From the NCBI GenBank assembly GCA_016987375.1, contig PJRA01000313.1:2371567-2435566 (forward strand): 64,000 bases of DNA, written 5' to 3'. Shown here one piece after another: positions 35,116 to 45,822 of the stretch; position 1 is the stretch's first letter, and each line of letters starts with the position of its first letter. Position numbers and translations under genes: made by a program. Under the pieces are notes generated by a model that saw only the letters and a program-made list of their open reading frames with translations, did not search any database and had not been told where the DNA came from. This DNA is from Brachionus koreanus. Its lineage: Eukaryota > Rotifera > Eurotatoria > Ploima > Brachionidae.

Positions 35116-37035
35116 ATTTCAATCAAAGACAGTTAGATTTTTTTTAATCGCAATTTTAGCCAAAATAAAACTTAATTTTTTAATTTTTTTCATTTTTTAA
35201 AAAATGCTAGATTTTATATTTTAAATTAATAATTGCATAAGAAATAAATTAGAGTAGATTTCTAAAAGATGTCTAGAATTTTTCTTAAAAATTACTATTA
35301 AATAAAAAATATTCTAAATTTAGTTTTAGTAATTTTCTAGGAATTTTAATTACTTTTTTAAATTTCTTATCAAAATTAAATTATCTAAAAATAGTTGATA
35401 ATTTATTATATTTTAATAAAGAATCTTTTTTTATGATCAATTTTTTATTTCAGTTAAATTGTATATAGTTTAGTTGATGCATTATCTGGACAAAACGAAC
35501 GAAAAACAATTAATATCTTTATAATTCTTTTCTCTAAAGAAGAATGTCAAAAATATTGAACAATCCAAACTTTATCTTGAAATTATGTCTATTATTTTAA
35601 ACATCTGTGAAAAAAAAACCCTTATAAAAATAATAAATTTTCTTTTGAATACTAAAATTTTCACACTATTCAATTTATTTAGGTAAAAAATTAAAGTAAT
35701 TTTTTAAATTTTTTAAATTTTAGTAATTGTTTAATTTTTTAAATTTTATTATAAATTTAACTTAGCTTAAAAAGGTATTTTTGACTATTTCTAGGGGATT
35801 CGAAATCTTTTCTCAAATTAATTCAAAAGAGTCTATAATTCTTTTGGTTTTAATTACTATCATTGTAATTAAAAAAGTTGAAATAAAAAGTTTTATTTTA
35901 TCATTTTTCGTTAAAATTTTGATTAAAAAAAAGAGCTTAGAATAGATATGAATTATTTATAAATAATCAAATAAAGAAAAATGTAAAATTTCTCTTTGAA
36001 AAGAAAATTAATCAGGCAAAAGCTTTCTCTGTGATTTTGTATACAAATTTAGATATCCTGAATTGATGTTATTTTTGATCTCATTTTTCGGTCAAAAATT
36101 TTTGATTGAATTTTTGAAAAGAATTTAATAAAATTTTAATCAAAAAAACTTCAAAATATTTAATCATTTTGTTGGATTTCATTATTTTTTCTTATTAAAA
36201 TAATTTTTTAATAAAAAAGTCTGAGAAAATTTTATATAATTTTTTTTAAACATTTTTTAGGCATTCTTTTTTTATTTGATTTTGAAAAAAAGCTTTAATG
36301 AAATCCAAGGTTTATAGAATTTAAGCGAATAGTTCGTCAAAATTCGCTTGAAAATGTTCACTAATCAAATTTTGGTTAGTTTGAGTAAATTGCAAGCGAT
36401 TCAAAAATATTTAATTTGTTTCAATTTGTAGGAAATTGAGATCAAATTCAAAGTTCATGAAATTTTTAATAAATCCTATGATAGATATATATTATAGATA
36501 TATATAAAATATAAAGATATTTTAACGTATCTTTAAAGAAACTACAAAAAATCTCTAAAATATTATTGACTGGGTGTCTTTGAATAAATCCTTTTATATC
36601 TCTTTTTATGCCGCCCATAACATAAATAAACATAATGGAAATATAATAATAAATTACACAACTAATAAATGACTAAACACTGCCAATAATCGATGAGAGC
36701 AGATCTTTTGAAAAAAAAAATTATGAAGCATTTAAGATGTCTCTTTACAAAAATGATGTATTATGGTGATACTTTTTTTGAAAATAAATGAAATAAAAGG
36801 GAGCTTCAAGTAACCCTAGCACTCTTTGCAACCTCTGTTTATTTTATTTTTAAAATAAAAAACTCATGAAAAATAGATCTAAGAATCTATATTCAAAAAC
36901 AACTTAAAATGGACAATCCAAATCAAATATTGTTTCACTCAAGGATACCGAATTTTTGATGTGACATCTAAAAGTTTCAAGAAGTTGATAAATTGATTTA
37001 TTAAGAATGTTTTACACAGCATTATTAACTGAAGA
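35116..37035. other. Intergenic, no gene seen
   Basis: About 1.9 kb, very AT-rich. A TATA-type simple run is present near 36480-36510. No supported exon. Confidence 0.5.
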
Positions 37036-37236
37036 AGAAAAGTATTACAAAGAAGAGCAATCAAGATCATTTCTTCACTTGAGAAATATAATTACTGGAC
37101 ACGACTTTAAATGTTCAATTTAACAGAACTTTAAATTAAACGCATAAGAGGGGATTTAATTCAACTATTTAAAATAATTAATACACACGAAATTATTCAT
37201 TTTGAGGATTACTTAAATTTTTCATTGAAAGCATAA
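37036..37236 (+). mobile_element. CR1-like non-LTR element, C-terminal remnant
   Basis: One frame reads KVLQRRAIKIISSLEKYNYW, then MFNLTEL and IKRIRGDLIQLFKIIN, the typical sequence after the reverse transcriptase of CR1/Jockey-type elements (a Q-RRATK...RL...L..RR.RGDLI..FK pattern). Two TAA stops replace what should be sense codons by single changes, so the copy is dead but still in one frame. The rest of the element is missing. Confidence 0.8.
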
Positions 37237-37288
37237 TAAATGTATTTTAAGGAAATAAGTGAAAAATTACAAAAAAATATATGATTCT

Positions 37289-37316
37289 TTAACACTAGAA
37301 GCACGAGTCTGACTCG
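37289..37316 (+). mobile_element. piggyBac-like terminus (TTAA + inverted-repeat end)
   Basis: TTAA (37289-37292) is followed by CACTAGAAGCAC and the 13-nt palindrome CGAGTCTGACTCG. The first 16 bases match the site at 14272-14287 in inverted form. The other end of this element is not seen nearby, so it may be a solo or eroded end. Confidence 0.45.
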
Positions 37317-37992
37317 TTTGAAAAATTTGTAAATCTTCGTATCTTTAGAATAGATTGTTTAAATAAATATTTTTTTTTGAATAATGTAAGATTTTAAAAT
37401 TTTCTTTAAAAATTATATTATTTTGTAAGATTACTATAGTTTGAGCGCATGCTCTAATACCGTAATCAAGCGCTTAGGTCCGCATCAAACACTGAGAGGC
37501 TTAGTTGAATGCGTCATTAAGAATCGATTTTAAAGTAAAAAATTAAAAGTAATGTTTTTGAATTATGAATATGGTGCAGCACCAAAGATTAAGAAATAAA
37601 AAAATTCATTTTTTATATTTTTTGATAAAAAAAAAATATTAAATTTCAAGTTTATATTTTAAAAAAATGTTTTGACCAAATATGAATTATTAATATTTCT
37701 TTTTCAACACTAATGAATTCAACTATTTAAATTCTATTTAATTTTAAAAATACTTAACTACCGTGAATAAAAATCGGAATCAAATTAATTACGGCCATAA
37801 ATATTTTTCAATTATGCCACCATTTATTTTGATTGAATTGAATAAATAAAAATAAAAGCTATTGATTTTTTTTTTATTTTACAACAAATAATTAAAATTA
37901 AAAAAAAAATTTGATCACCAATTTTTAATGATTATTCAAACAAAAAAAATAGAGAAAAGAGATAAAATTGCAAAAATGAAAAATAATTTTTT
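37317..37992. other. 3' flank of PRPF8
   Basis: Contains a short GC-richer part at 37440-37510 (with TTGAGCGCATGCTC), perhaps the rest of the element starting at 37289. No gene seen. Confidence 0.4.
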
Positions 37993-40900
37993 CTAGCTGA
38001 ATAAGTCTTCGCGATCCGAACTGAAAAAGTCTCCATCTTCGGACGCACTGAAATTCAAAAAGTGTGACGGTCTATGAATTTCATGGTAGAAATCTTTCGG
38101 ATTTGCCAATTGCAACTCATATTTTATATCATTTTCATACCTGACGCCCATAAAATTAAAATTCCACGAGCCTTGAGCAGGCACCATAAAAAATCCCAAA
38201 AATCTATCGGACAATAGCATTTGCACTTTTTCATAATGAGATGGCAAATATCCTTTTGGATTCATGCTCTTATCAGTGTTTTGTTTTCCCCATTCAAACC
38301 CACTCGGGGTTAGTTTATAGGCAGTTAGGGAGACTGAACCGGGTGTGAACGAGCATGTAATAACTATAGTCTTTTCTCCATCCCATGACATATTATCGGC
38401 CATTATTTTGGAATGTATGCATACGTCTTGTGGTGACAAATGCGGCAACTCATTTGGCTGTGTGTGTATCCATCCCAGTGGCTCCATTTCTTTCAAATAC
38501 TCATGCTGTGGAAGCATGTTTGGCATTTGAACAGCTTGATGTGTTCCCAATTGTGGCACCATTACAATACAGCGAATTTCTTTGACTTGTGGATTATCTG
38601 GCGGCGAAATGCCGTACAAATGGCCAGCTATTTGACACCTCAAATCCGATATGGTTATAAATTTTTTAAGTATATTCTTAGGTAGAATATAAGTAAAACC
38701 AGTCTCCTTGATATCATCAGATGACACGTATATGTGATTAGTTCTCAAATGAAGATTAGTTGCCGAAATAGCTCGCACTCTCCATTCGGTCTTAGACGAA
38801 AACGTTTGCGTTTCATAATTACTAGTTGTTGATGTAATTATTTCGTCGCCGTGCTTATTCACCGATCTAGTTGTAGTTGCAGTAAGTTGAGTTTGTTCCT
38901 TGGTTTGTTTTTCAATTTCAGCTATTTGTTGTCGTTGAGCAGATGGAGCCGAAATTTCCATGCCAAGTATAATGTCTCTTATTTCGGATTGAGTCAATGA
39001 AGCAACATTAACATTGTTCTTTTTGCCATAATCGGCCAAAATAAGATCCTTTAGAGCAACTTCGCAGTTTATCCATTCCTGGGGCGACAGAGTCGGCCAA
39101 ATGTGATGCGGCTCAGTAATAACAGTCTTGTCAGGTTTCATAATCATTTTGGCTCTGTCGTTGTTGACATGCAATGCTTTGAGTATGAGAATTAGTCTAG
39201 AAAAGGCAGTGTACGAGCTAATTGATTTTAACCAGTCGTCGTACAAATTGAACAAGACCATTTGTGGCTCAGTGGCTTTGAGAATCAAATCGCCGAATTT
39301 TTCCACTTTTAGACAAGCCTGGAATGGCAGCTGTAGTTCAGAGCCTTTGATTACTATGTTGGGAAAGTCGAGCAAATGCACCTCTAGCGGATCCAACATG
39401 CCTTTTCTGGTCACAATAATTTGCTTGGGCTGCTCTTCGACCGGCAATGATCTAATCAAAGCGGCCACTTCCTCGGCTGTTTTCCATTTGGCCAATTGGC
39501 CCAGACGCTTTTGACCGGCCCATACACTAGTGTGAATAATTTTCAAAAATAATTGACCTGTGCGCGGATTAAAAATAAATATGGCACCATTGATCGGCTT
39601 AGTGGTCAAATTGCCTTCGTATGTTTTATGTATAGTAACTCTGTACACATTTGTGTCATCGACAAACCAAATAATTTGATTGCTGAACAACTCGCCATAG
39701 TTTTGACTTGATAAATATGGTTCAGTTGGCTCAGACGAATACAATTGTAGACCTTTTCTAATACGTTCTCTAAGAACGTACAAAGCCGGATTGGCTTTCA
39801 TTATTTTGGCCATTGCTTGTTGAATAAGCGGCTTACAGCCTGGAAACCAATTGCCAAATGCTGAATGAAGATTGTACGCCAAATCAACGGCTATCATGCA
39901 TCCAGTCGGAGACGGATATATGCTCATATTGTCTGTGGTATAGTCAAGAAATTTGGCTCGAGCATATCGCTCTATATCGTGCGAATCATAGTCTCCCCAT
40001 CTCAATTGAACATCGAACCAAAACTTTTGTGTTGTAGAATTGTCCATTACGTCTTTGGAATCGGCCAATAAACTAGGCTTGCTTACATTCCACTTGTAGG
40101 CCGCAAAAAGCAGTATATCTGCGCATGACGAGTTCATTTTGTATGATTTTCTCGGATGTATTGTTTCTTTTTGAACAGTTTCAACTTCAAGTGCGTCCAA
40201 TTCTTGATCGAACACTTGACACAAATCCATTACTATGGACTCGTGTATTTTTTGCCATAAATGAGCACGAAATATTTGAATCAATGATATTTTAAGAGTT
40301 GGTATTTTGCCATGCATAAAAATACCAGTCAAATCTAGTTGTACTTGAAAGCCAACGTAAACATTGGCTCGATTTATTGTTGGCGACCACCAAAGTGTAA
40401 AGCGACGATTTGGTATTTGATTTAGACCAGATCGTTGAGCATTGGTCAATTTTTTCCATCTCATTGACTCTTCGAAACCGGACGCTTTTTCCCAGAAAAG
40501 ACCTTCCCAAGTCGGAAAATAGGTACCTTTGAACAAAGTGTGTTCGAGTATGCCCTCAACACCACCAAGTGCTTGTATCATATCAGTACGATAATTGTTC
40601 AAATTCCACAATTTACCATCGTGACGCTGATGAGTCCACCAAAACGGATTTTGTTTCAATATTTGATATTGCTTAAAATCGGTACGAACTCGCCAACCTT
40701 TGTCATAGGCGAGCACGTGTCGATCTTTTTGAAATAGAGTGTTAATGCGTGGTATGCCACGGTCCCAGCTGTCTTCCAAATCTTCTAGAGTTAATCGTTT
40801 ATTTTGTGCGTTAGCTTCTTGTCGTTTTAGCGCATACTCGGCCCACACTCTTTGCGAATCAATGAACTCGCTTTCCCATGGCATTATGTACCGGTACAAA

Positions 40901-43900
40901 TTTGGTATTAGTTGATCTTCGGAGTGTGACATGCCCGATCTGAAATGAGTTATGCCCACGTCGGTTTGTTTCGACCATCTCAGATCCGATTGTGGTATGA
41001 GCACGTGACCCATTGACAGCATGCCCAAGCCGCCCAATTCTTTTGGTGTATAGAAGACAACAGGCGGAAAACGACTTGGCATTTTGGAATTTAGGCCTAT
41101 TTTAATTCTAGTTTGAATTTTGTTCTCACACTTTACCAATAAATCAAGCAATTCTTGTGTATTGACAACAGCTTCGCGAAAATAAGTCATTAGACCAATT
41201 AAAGCCGTGTTCCATTTGTTAACTATTTTAGTAAATGTTGTTGAACCAGATGCCATCAATATTTGTCTTACTCTATTGTGAAATTTGTTCATTGCATCTT
41301 CGTCAACACGCAGAAAACATTGTGCCGTTCTTTCCTTGGTTACTTCGTTTTGTAAATTCCAAACTCCATCTTTGTGCACAAATTCTTGATTAGTTGTGCG
41401 ACATTTGGGCAATATGCGGCACTCAAATCCGCTCATATTAAACAATAAATTCGGATTGTCCTTTGAATAAACAGACACAAAACTTTGCTCCCATTCAATG
41501 GTGGTCACTGCTCGCGGCAATCTATTCTTAATATCCCAAAAAACAGCACGTCCCAAATTAACATCGTGTTTCATTAGACGCATGCGAGCATCTCTAGGCC
41601 AGCATTTTTTGTTATTATAGCCGACTATATTCTCATTATTTGGATCGGGATGTTCGGTCAAATAGCGTTGTATAAGATCTTTGGCCTCTTCGGCACTAAA
41701 TCTAAACAATATGTGAATTTTGTCTATGTATCTACTGTAAAGTCGAATGGGATGAGCGCTCTCAATGTCGACACTTTGAAATTGTAGGAAATTATTGGGC
41801 AATTGTGGCGGTCCGGCCATTTCGCTGGCTCGCTGCAGGCCAAGCACCAACAAGTCCAATATCAAGCCATAGTACTGGACTATGAACGAAGAAAATTGCA
41901 AGCCACGTATTATGCCATACGAATTGGTGTGATTCATATCCTTGTAATTAATAACTATGTTATTTTTGGCTGACATGTAATCGGCAATGTTGTGATCGAC
42001 GACTAGACGAAGCAGTCTATTCAAAAATGTCAAGTCCATTTTTTCGTACATCTTCTCGAATTTGGTCTCGAGCATTACGTTGCATTCGCCTTCACTAGTG
42101 TCCCATATGTCGGACAAATTGTTTATGCCCTGACACCATTTGTACACAAGTAACGGCGGCGGTTCCGAATCGGCCGGTTTAATCCATGCCGGAAATAGTC
42201 TTCGTTTGTCCGATTCGTACCACAGATACTGGTCCAAATAGGCGTCTGTTATTTTCTCCAATGGTTCTACTTCGTAAACAGGCACCAAATGCGAATACAA
42301 GTCCATAAATTCGATTTGGGTTTCCTTAAATGCTCGTTGTGTGAGCAAATGTCGTTTAATACGCGACAATGCCTCGTGCGGGTTGTCGTACGCTTGTTCA
42401 ATCAGACCGAGCTCTTCTCGTTGCGATTGATTTAGACGCGATTTGACCGAATAGGCTTCTTTTAGTCTCTCGAGCGCCAATATCAATAGTTTAGTGTCGT
42501 GTTTGTAGGAAAGTGGCGGAAATGGTATGGGCGTGAATCGACGCGACTCGAGCCAGTGAACAGTGGTCGTGTAGACAGCGACGGCCTCTTCGGCAGTTAT
42601 ATACGGACCGTCTTTCAAATAATTGTGTTGTCGTTCTTGTTCGGCTTTCAAAAACAAACGCGTCAATCGACCGAGGTTTTTTTTGCACACGGTCTTGTCC
42701 ACAGTGGCTCCGCGTCTAATACGCTCGCGATTATAATGAGCTGTGCTAGTCCACCAATCGGCCTTGGCCTTAACATATCTCAAAATCATATTCTCGATTG
42801 GTATGGGCAAGCCGGGCACTTTCCACGGAATATTCGCTTTCCAACAGCGCCACGCTTCGCTCAAATGCTGCAGTATGGTTTTGGCCTTGTTTTGTTTGAT
42901 GCCTTCGGGCATCATGTCCAATATGTCGTGCATTACAGCGGCACGCAGCTCAAGATCGTAGTGCGACTCGACACGCTGCTTGGTCACAGTCTTGGCTATG
43001 CCTTTCGAGTGACGACCTTCGAATTGACGCGACAACAAATTGCCCAGCCATCGTTCCAATAGAGGCGTTATGCCACGCAAGAAAAACAACCATACGCGCC
43101 AGCCAGCTGTCCAAAAGCCGCAACCAGGTCCTTTGCCGACCGGGCCCGTATTAAATCTGTAATAGACCAAGTGTTTTAGATCCTTGCACATTCTTATTTG
43201 TTTCATTAGCTTGTACTTGTATCTATACATGCCGGTCAATTGGCCAACATGAGCAAATATGTATTGTAGACCGTCGGCCAATTGAAACGCGTCTACATTG
43301 CCCAATCTGTATTGTACATGCGAATCTACAATTAATTTAGTCAAGCGAAGTATTTCTCTACACAAATGAAACGCGTTGCCAAAACGTGACTTTTTACGCT
43401 CTTTGGTCGTAAGTGTTTTAACTGGCTTCAAGTTAAAATTATAGTCCAAATGAAGATAGTTCAAATTTTTGCGATGTATTAGCAAATTGAGCATGTTGTA
43501 GCCTTGTCGGCATACTTGAAGGCCTGCTTCGACCCAGTCAAGTGTGGTCGTTTGAAAAAATTTCGTCGATTTAAACGAACGAAATAGATAGCGTTTTTTT
43601 TGCGGCTTCGGATGTCGATGATGCAATGCGTTGAGCACAAAGTACTTGAGCAATTTTTGATACGAGACACGCACTTTGACCGGATGACTCGATGGACAGT
43701 GTTCTCTGTACCATGTTTTGACTAGAGGCACGTCGACAGCGCGTCTAGTGTTGCCCGAACGTTGATTGTAGGGACGTCGAGCCCACAATAGAGCGATGCC
43801 ATTTGCCGTATTGTCCGTGTACAGCGGCGTTTCTTTTAGAAACGGCTCAATGTACTCGGGCAACTCGAAATCCTCGTCGTCATAAATCATTTCGTTCACT

Positions 43901-45099
43901 TGTTCGGTGGTGTTCGATTTGGTTGACGAGTGTCTATGCGAGATTGGATTCACAAGCGGGTCGAAATAGAAAGCAGGCAAGTCCGGATCTTCGGTTTTTA
44001 TGAATACAACATTTGGTGTATGATACCAGCACAAGTAGACTTTGAACGGATACGAATTGTACAAGTAGGGAAAAGCAATTCGGTACTCGGTTCGAATCGG
44101 CTGACGTATAATTATCTTGTGTATGTCGTTGAACTCGTTCCAGTCTTCTTCATTTGGATTTATGTCTTTTACCAATGGCTCGAATTTTGGACCGCCCGGT
44201 ATGGCTATATTAAGAGCTTTGGCTGTAAAAAACGACTTCAAATCGAACAAATAAAAATAATTGTCATCTAACAAATCGGTCAATAGCTGATTGCCTAATC
44301 GGTACAGATTGGACAATATGGGCAAAGACAAATTCCATCGTCTATAAGTAGATCCATTGACGCCGAATTTGGTGCCTACCAACGGTTTATGCTCGTAAAA
44401 CCAGTCGTATATTTCTCTGTCTTCGTCTTTGTCGAGCTCCATTTGAATGGCTTCTAGAGGCTCGACGTCAAGAATATTGTCCGCATAGTCCAACGGCGGC
44501 TCTTCGTCGTCGAACGGCGGAAATCTCATTCTCTTAAAGTGTCTACGATCGCGCTTCTCACGTCTCATTACCACCCACATTGAGCCCCATTGAGCTATGT
44601 AAATTGGCTCAACCACCCATGGAATTTCATTGACAAACGTAATCGCGCCTGTTATGTGATAAATTACTTTTATTTCTCGTATTTGTTCCCAAGGCATGGG
44701 CATATTTTCTAATAGTTTCATGACTGCATGCGGCATGTATTTTAGAGCGCCCAAGTAGACGCGCTTATCGTTGCGAAACTTTCTATTAGTCATATCGCCG
44801 TGGTCTTTGATTATTTTTCGCAAGTGCTCTGGAGGCATGTCCTCTTTTTGATTATCAACAAAGCCGAATTTTCTCTTTTCCGAATAGCGCTTTGACTGTA
44901 ATTGCTGCCATTTCTTTGACTTTTCTAACATTCGCTCTTCGTACAAGTCGTCTAAGAGTTTTTGATTTTGTTGTTGTTGGTTCATGGCATAGAATTGACC
45001 CATTTGTTGGAAAAAAGTTGTTGTCTGTGGCAAGACAAATTGAGCCTGTTGCGGCTGCTGGTGTTGTCCTCCACCGTACATGTTTGGTGGTATTGACAT
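37993..45099 (-). CDS. PRPF8: Pre-mRNA-processing-splicing factor 8
   Basis: Central protein of the U5 snRNP and of the spliceosome's catalytic core, here 2368 aa against about 2335 in mammals; the extra length is mainly a Gln-rich head (residues about 10-45). The order is that of the family: PRO8NT near 70-220, PROCN near 420-830, the reverse-transcriptase-like and linker regions, the U5- and U6-snRNA-binding regions (about 1230-1620), the RNase H-like domain (about 1780-2010) and the C-terminal MPN/Jab1 domain, ending [16 protein letters not shown] as in other animals. This tail inserts into the Brr2 RNA channel. The reading frame is unbroken for 7.1 kb, with no introns, which is rare for animal PRPF8. 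The N-terminal two thirds use clearly more G+C-rich codons than the C-terminal part. Start ATG at 45099 follows a poly-A/T leader. Confidence 0.99.
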   Translation of the reverse strand: MSIPPNMYGGGQHQQPQQAQFVLPQTTTFFQQMGQFYAMNQQQQNQKLLDDLYEERMLEKSKKWQQLQSKRYSEKRKFGFVDNQKEDMPPEHLRKIIKDHGDMTNRKFRNDKRVYLGALKYMPHAVMKLLENMPMPWEQIREIKVIYHITGAITFVNEIPWVVEPIYIAQWGSMWVVMRREKRDRRHFKRMRFPPFDDEEPPLDYADNILDVEPLEAIQMELDKDEDREIYDWFYEHKPLVGTKFGVNGSTYRRWNLSLPILSNLYRLGNQLLTDLLDDNYFYLFDLKSFFTAKALNIAIPGGPKFEPLVKDINPNEEDWNEFNDIHKIIIRQPIRTEYRIAFPYLYNSYPFKVYLCWYHTPNVVFIKTEDPDLPAFYFDPLVNPISHRHSSTKSNTTEQVNEMIYDDEDFELPEYIEPFLKETPLYTDNTANGIALLWARRPYNQRSGNTRRAVDVPLVKTWYREHCPSSHPVKVRVSYQKLLKYFVLNALHHRHPKPQKKRYLFRSFKSTKFFQTTTLDWVEAGLQVCRQGYNMLNLLIHRKNLNYLHLDYNFNLKPVKTLTTKERKKSRFGNAFHLCREILRLTKLIVDSHVQYRLGNVDAFQLADGLQYIFAHVGQLTGMYRYKYKLMKQIRMCKDLKHLVYYRFNTGPVGKGPGCGFWTAGWRVWLFFLRGITPLLERWLGNLLSRQFEGRHSKGIAKTVTKQRVESHYDLELRAAVMHDILDMMPEGIKQNKAKTILQHLSEAWRCWKANIPWKVPGLPIPIENMILRYVKAKADWWTSTAHYNRERIRRGATVDKTVCKKNLGRLTRLFLKAEQERQHNYLKDGPYITAEEAVAVYTTTVHWLESRRFTPIPFPPLSYKHDTKLLILALERLKEAYSVKSRLNQSQREELGLIEQAYDNPHEALSRIKRHLLTQRAFKETQIEFMDLYSHLVPVYEVEPLEKITDAYLDQYLWYESDKRRLFPAWIKPADSEPPPLLVYKWCQGINNLSDIWDTSEGECNVMLETKFEKMYEKMDLTFLNRLLRLVVDHNIADYMSAKNNIVINYKDMNHTNSYGIIRGLQFSSFIVQYYGLILDLLVLGLQRASEMAGPPQLPNNFLQFQSVDIESAHPIRLYSRYIDKIHILFRFSAEEAKDLIQRYLTEHPDPNNENIVGYNNKKCWPRDARMRLMKHDVNLGRAVFWDIKNRLPRAVTTIEWEQSFVSVYSKDNPNLLFNMSGFECRILPKCRTTNQEFVHKDGVWNLQNEVTKERTAQCFLRVDEDAMNKFHNRVRQILMASGSTTFTKIVNKWNTALIGLMTYFREAVVNTQELLDLLVKCENKIQTRIKIGLNSKMPSRFPPVVFYTPKELGGLGMLSMGHVLIPQSDLRWSKQTDVGITHFRSGMSHSEDQLIPNLYRYIMPWESEFIDSQRVWAEYALKRQEANAQNKRLTLEDLEDSWDRGIPRINTLFQKDRHVLAYDKGWRVRTDFKQYQILKQNPFWWTHQRHDGKLWNLNNYRTDMIQALGGVEGILEHTLFKGTYFPTWEGLFWEKASGFEESMRWKKLTNAQRSGLNQIPNRRFTLWWSPTINRANVYVGFQVQLDLTGIFMHGKIPTLKISLIQIFRAHLWQKIHESIVMDLCQVFDQELDALEVETVQKETIHPRKSYKMNSSCADILLFAAYKWNVSKPSLLADSKDVMDNSTTQKFWFDVQLRWGDYDSHDIERYARAKFLDYTTDNMSIYPSPTGCMIAVDLAYNLHSAFGNWFPGCKPLIQQAMAKIMKANPALYVLRERIRKGLQLYSSEPTEPYLSSQNYGELFSNQIIWFVDDTNVYRVTIHKTYEGNLTTKPINGAIFIFNPRTGQLFLKIIHTSVWAGQKRLGQLAKWKTAEEVAALIRSLPVEEQPKQIIVTRKGMLDPLEVHLLDFPNIVIKGSELQLPFQACLKVEKFGDLILKATEPQMVLFNLYDDWLKSISSYTAFSRLILILKALHVNNDRAKMIMKPDKTVITEPHHIWPTLSPQEWINCEVALKDLILADYGKKNNVNVASLTQSEIRDIILGMEISAPSAQRQQIAEIEKQTKEQTQLTATTTRSVNKHGDEIITSTTSNYETQTFSSKTEWRVRAISATNLHLRTNHIYVSSDDIKETGFTYILPKNILKKFITISDLRCQIAGHLYGISPPDNPQVKEIRCIVMVPQLGTHQAVQMPNMLPQHEYLKEMEPLGWIHTQPNELPHLSPQDVCIHSKIMADNMSWDGEKTIVITCSFTPGSVSLTAYKLTPSGFEWGKQNTDKSMNPKGYLPSHYEKVQMLLSDRFLGFFMVPAQGSWNFNFMGVRYENDIKYELQLANPKDFYHEIHRPSHFLNFSASEDGDFFSSDREDLFS

Positions 45100-45505
45100 T
45101 ATTAACTTCTTTTTTTTTTCTTTCTAGCAAAAATCAATCAAAATTATCTGTTTATCTACAAAAATATAAAATTAAACTTTATCTCTTATATAGAAATATT
45201 TTTTTGGTTTCAAATAATCCTAATTGCAAAATCTTTTTAAAGGAGAAAAATTATTTTGTCTTTTCAATCTGAGTAAAACTGCATGGTTATAAAGCTAAAA
45301 TTTTTAATTTTTGCTATTTGAAAATGGTGTAATTTCTTCTGATGAATTTTATCCGATTTAAACTTAGTGAATGAATTGAAAAATTTTAGAGAATAAGTGC
45401 AAAAATTTTTTGTCTTATTTTATTTTGATCAACATTTTTTCTTAATCTCTAATAAAATTAATTTAACTACTGTAAACCTTTGCTCATGTTTAAAAATGTT
45501 TAAAC
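45100..45505. other. Upstream region of PRPF8
   Basis: AT-rich leader and probable promoter of PRPF8. No distinct element visible. Confidence 0.4.
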
Positions 45506-45622
45506 CATGTTTAAACCCATTTCATCAAAAAATTGGGGACCGGTTTCGACTGGGTAAAATTTTCAGTGTAGATGATCATCTCGATGCAGTAGCCTCTGTG
45601 TCAGATCGGAGCTGTTGCTCAA

Positions 45623-45682
45623 NNNNNNNNNNNNNNNNNNNNNNNNNNNNNNNNNNNNNNNNNNNNNNNNNNNNNNNNNNNN
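45623..45682. other. Assembly gap (60 N)
   Basis: A run of 60 N within repeat-like sequence. Confidence 0.99.
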
Positions 45683-45760
45683 CAGCCCGTATGGCCGAGT
45701 GGTTTGTGTGTTAGTCATGCAAGCAGAGGATCGAAGGTTCAAAACCCGCTAAAGGTGGAA
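45683..45760 (+). mobile_element. tRNA-derived SINE head (pol III promoter boxes)
   Basis: The A box TGGCCGAGTGG (45692-45702) fits the tRNA consensus exactly. The B box GGTTCAAAACC (45736-45746) differs at one position. Their spacing is like a tRNA, but the acceptor stem does not close, so it is not a working tRNA gene. A unique tail follows, as in SINEs. The start is clipped by the gap. Confidence 0.7.
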
Positions 45761-45822
45761 AAATCTTCAAAATATCTCTGCAATGTGGGGCGCATGTTTT
45801 AAACCCCTTTCATCAAAAAATT

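Larger units (their letters stand above)
45506..45822. repeat. Direct repeats flanking SINE-like sequence and a gap
   Basis: CATGTTTAAACCCATTTCAT... at 45506-45534 recurs as CATGTTTTAAACCCCTTTCA... at 45793-45822, differing by one inserted T and one substitution over about 29 bases. Between them lie GC-richer sequence (GGGGACCGGTTTCGACTGGG...), the gap and the tRNA-like head. They may be the shared tail of two tandem SINE copies or a long target duplication. Confidence 0.65.

Noticed and set aside
42499..43062. Long plus-strand frames opposite PRPF8
   Set aside because: They are shadows of the minus-strand PRPF8 frame in its GC-rich part; no conserved protein pattern.
45683..45760. Functional tRNA gene
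   Set aside because: Boxes are present but the acceptor stem does not pair and the B box is altered; a SINE-like head fits better.
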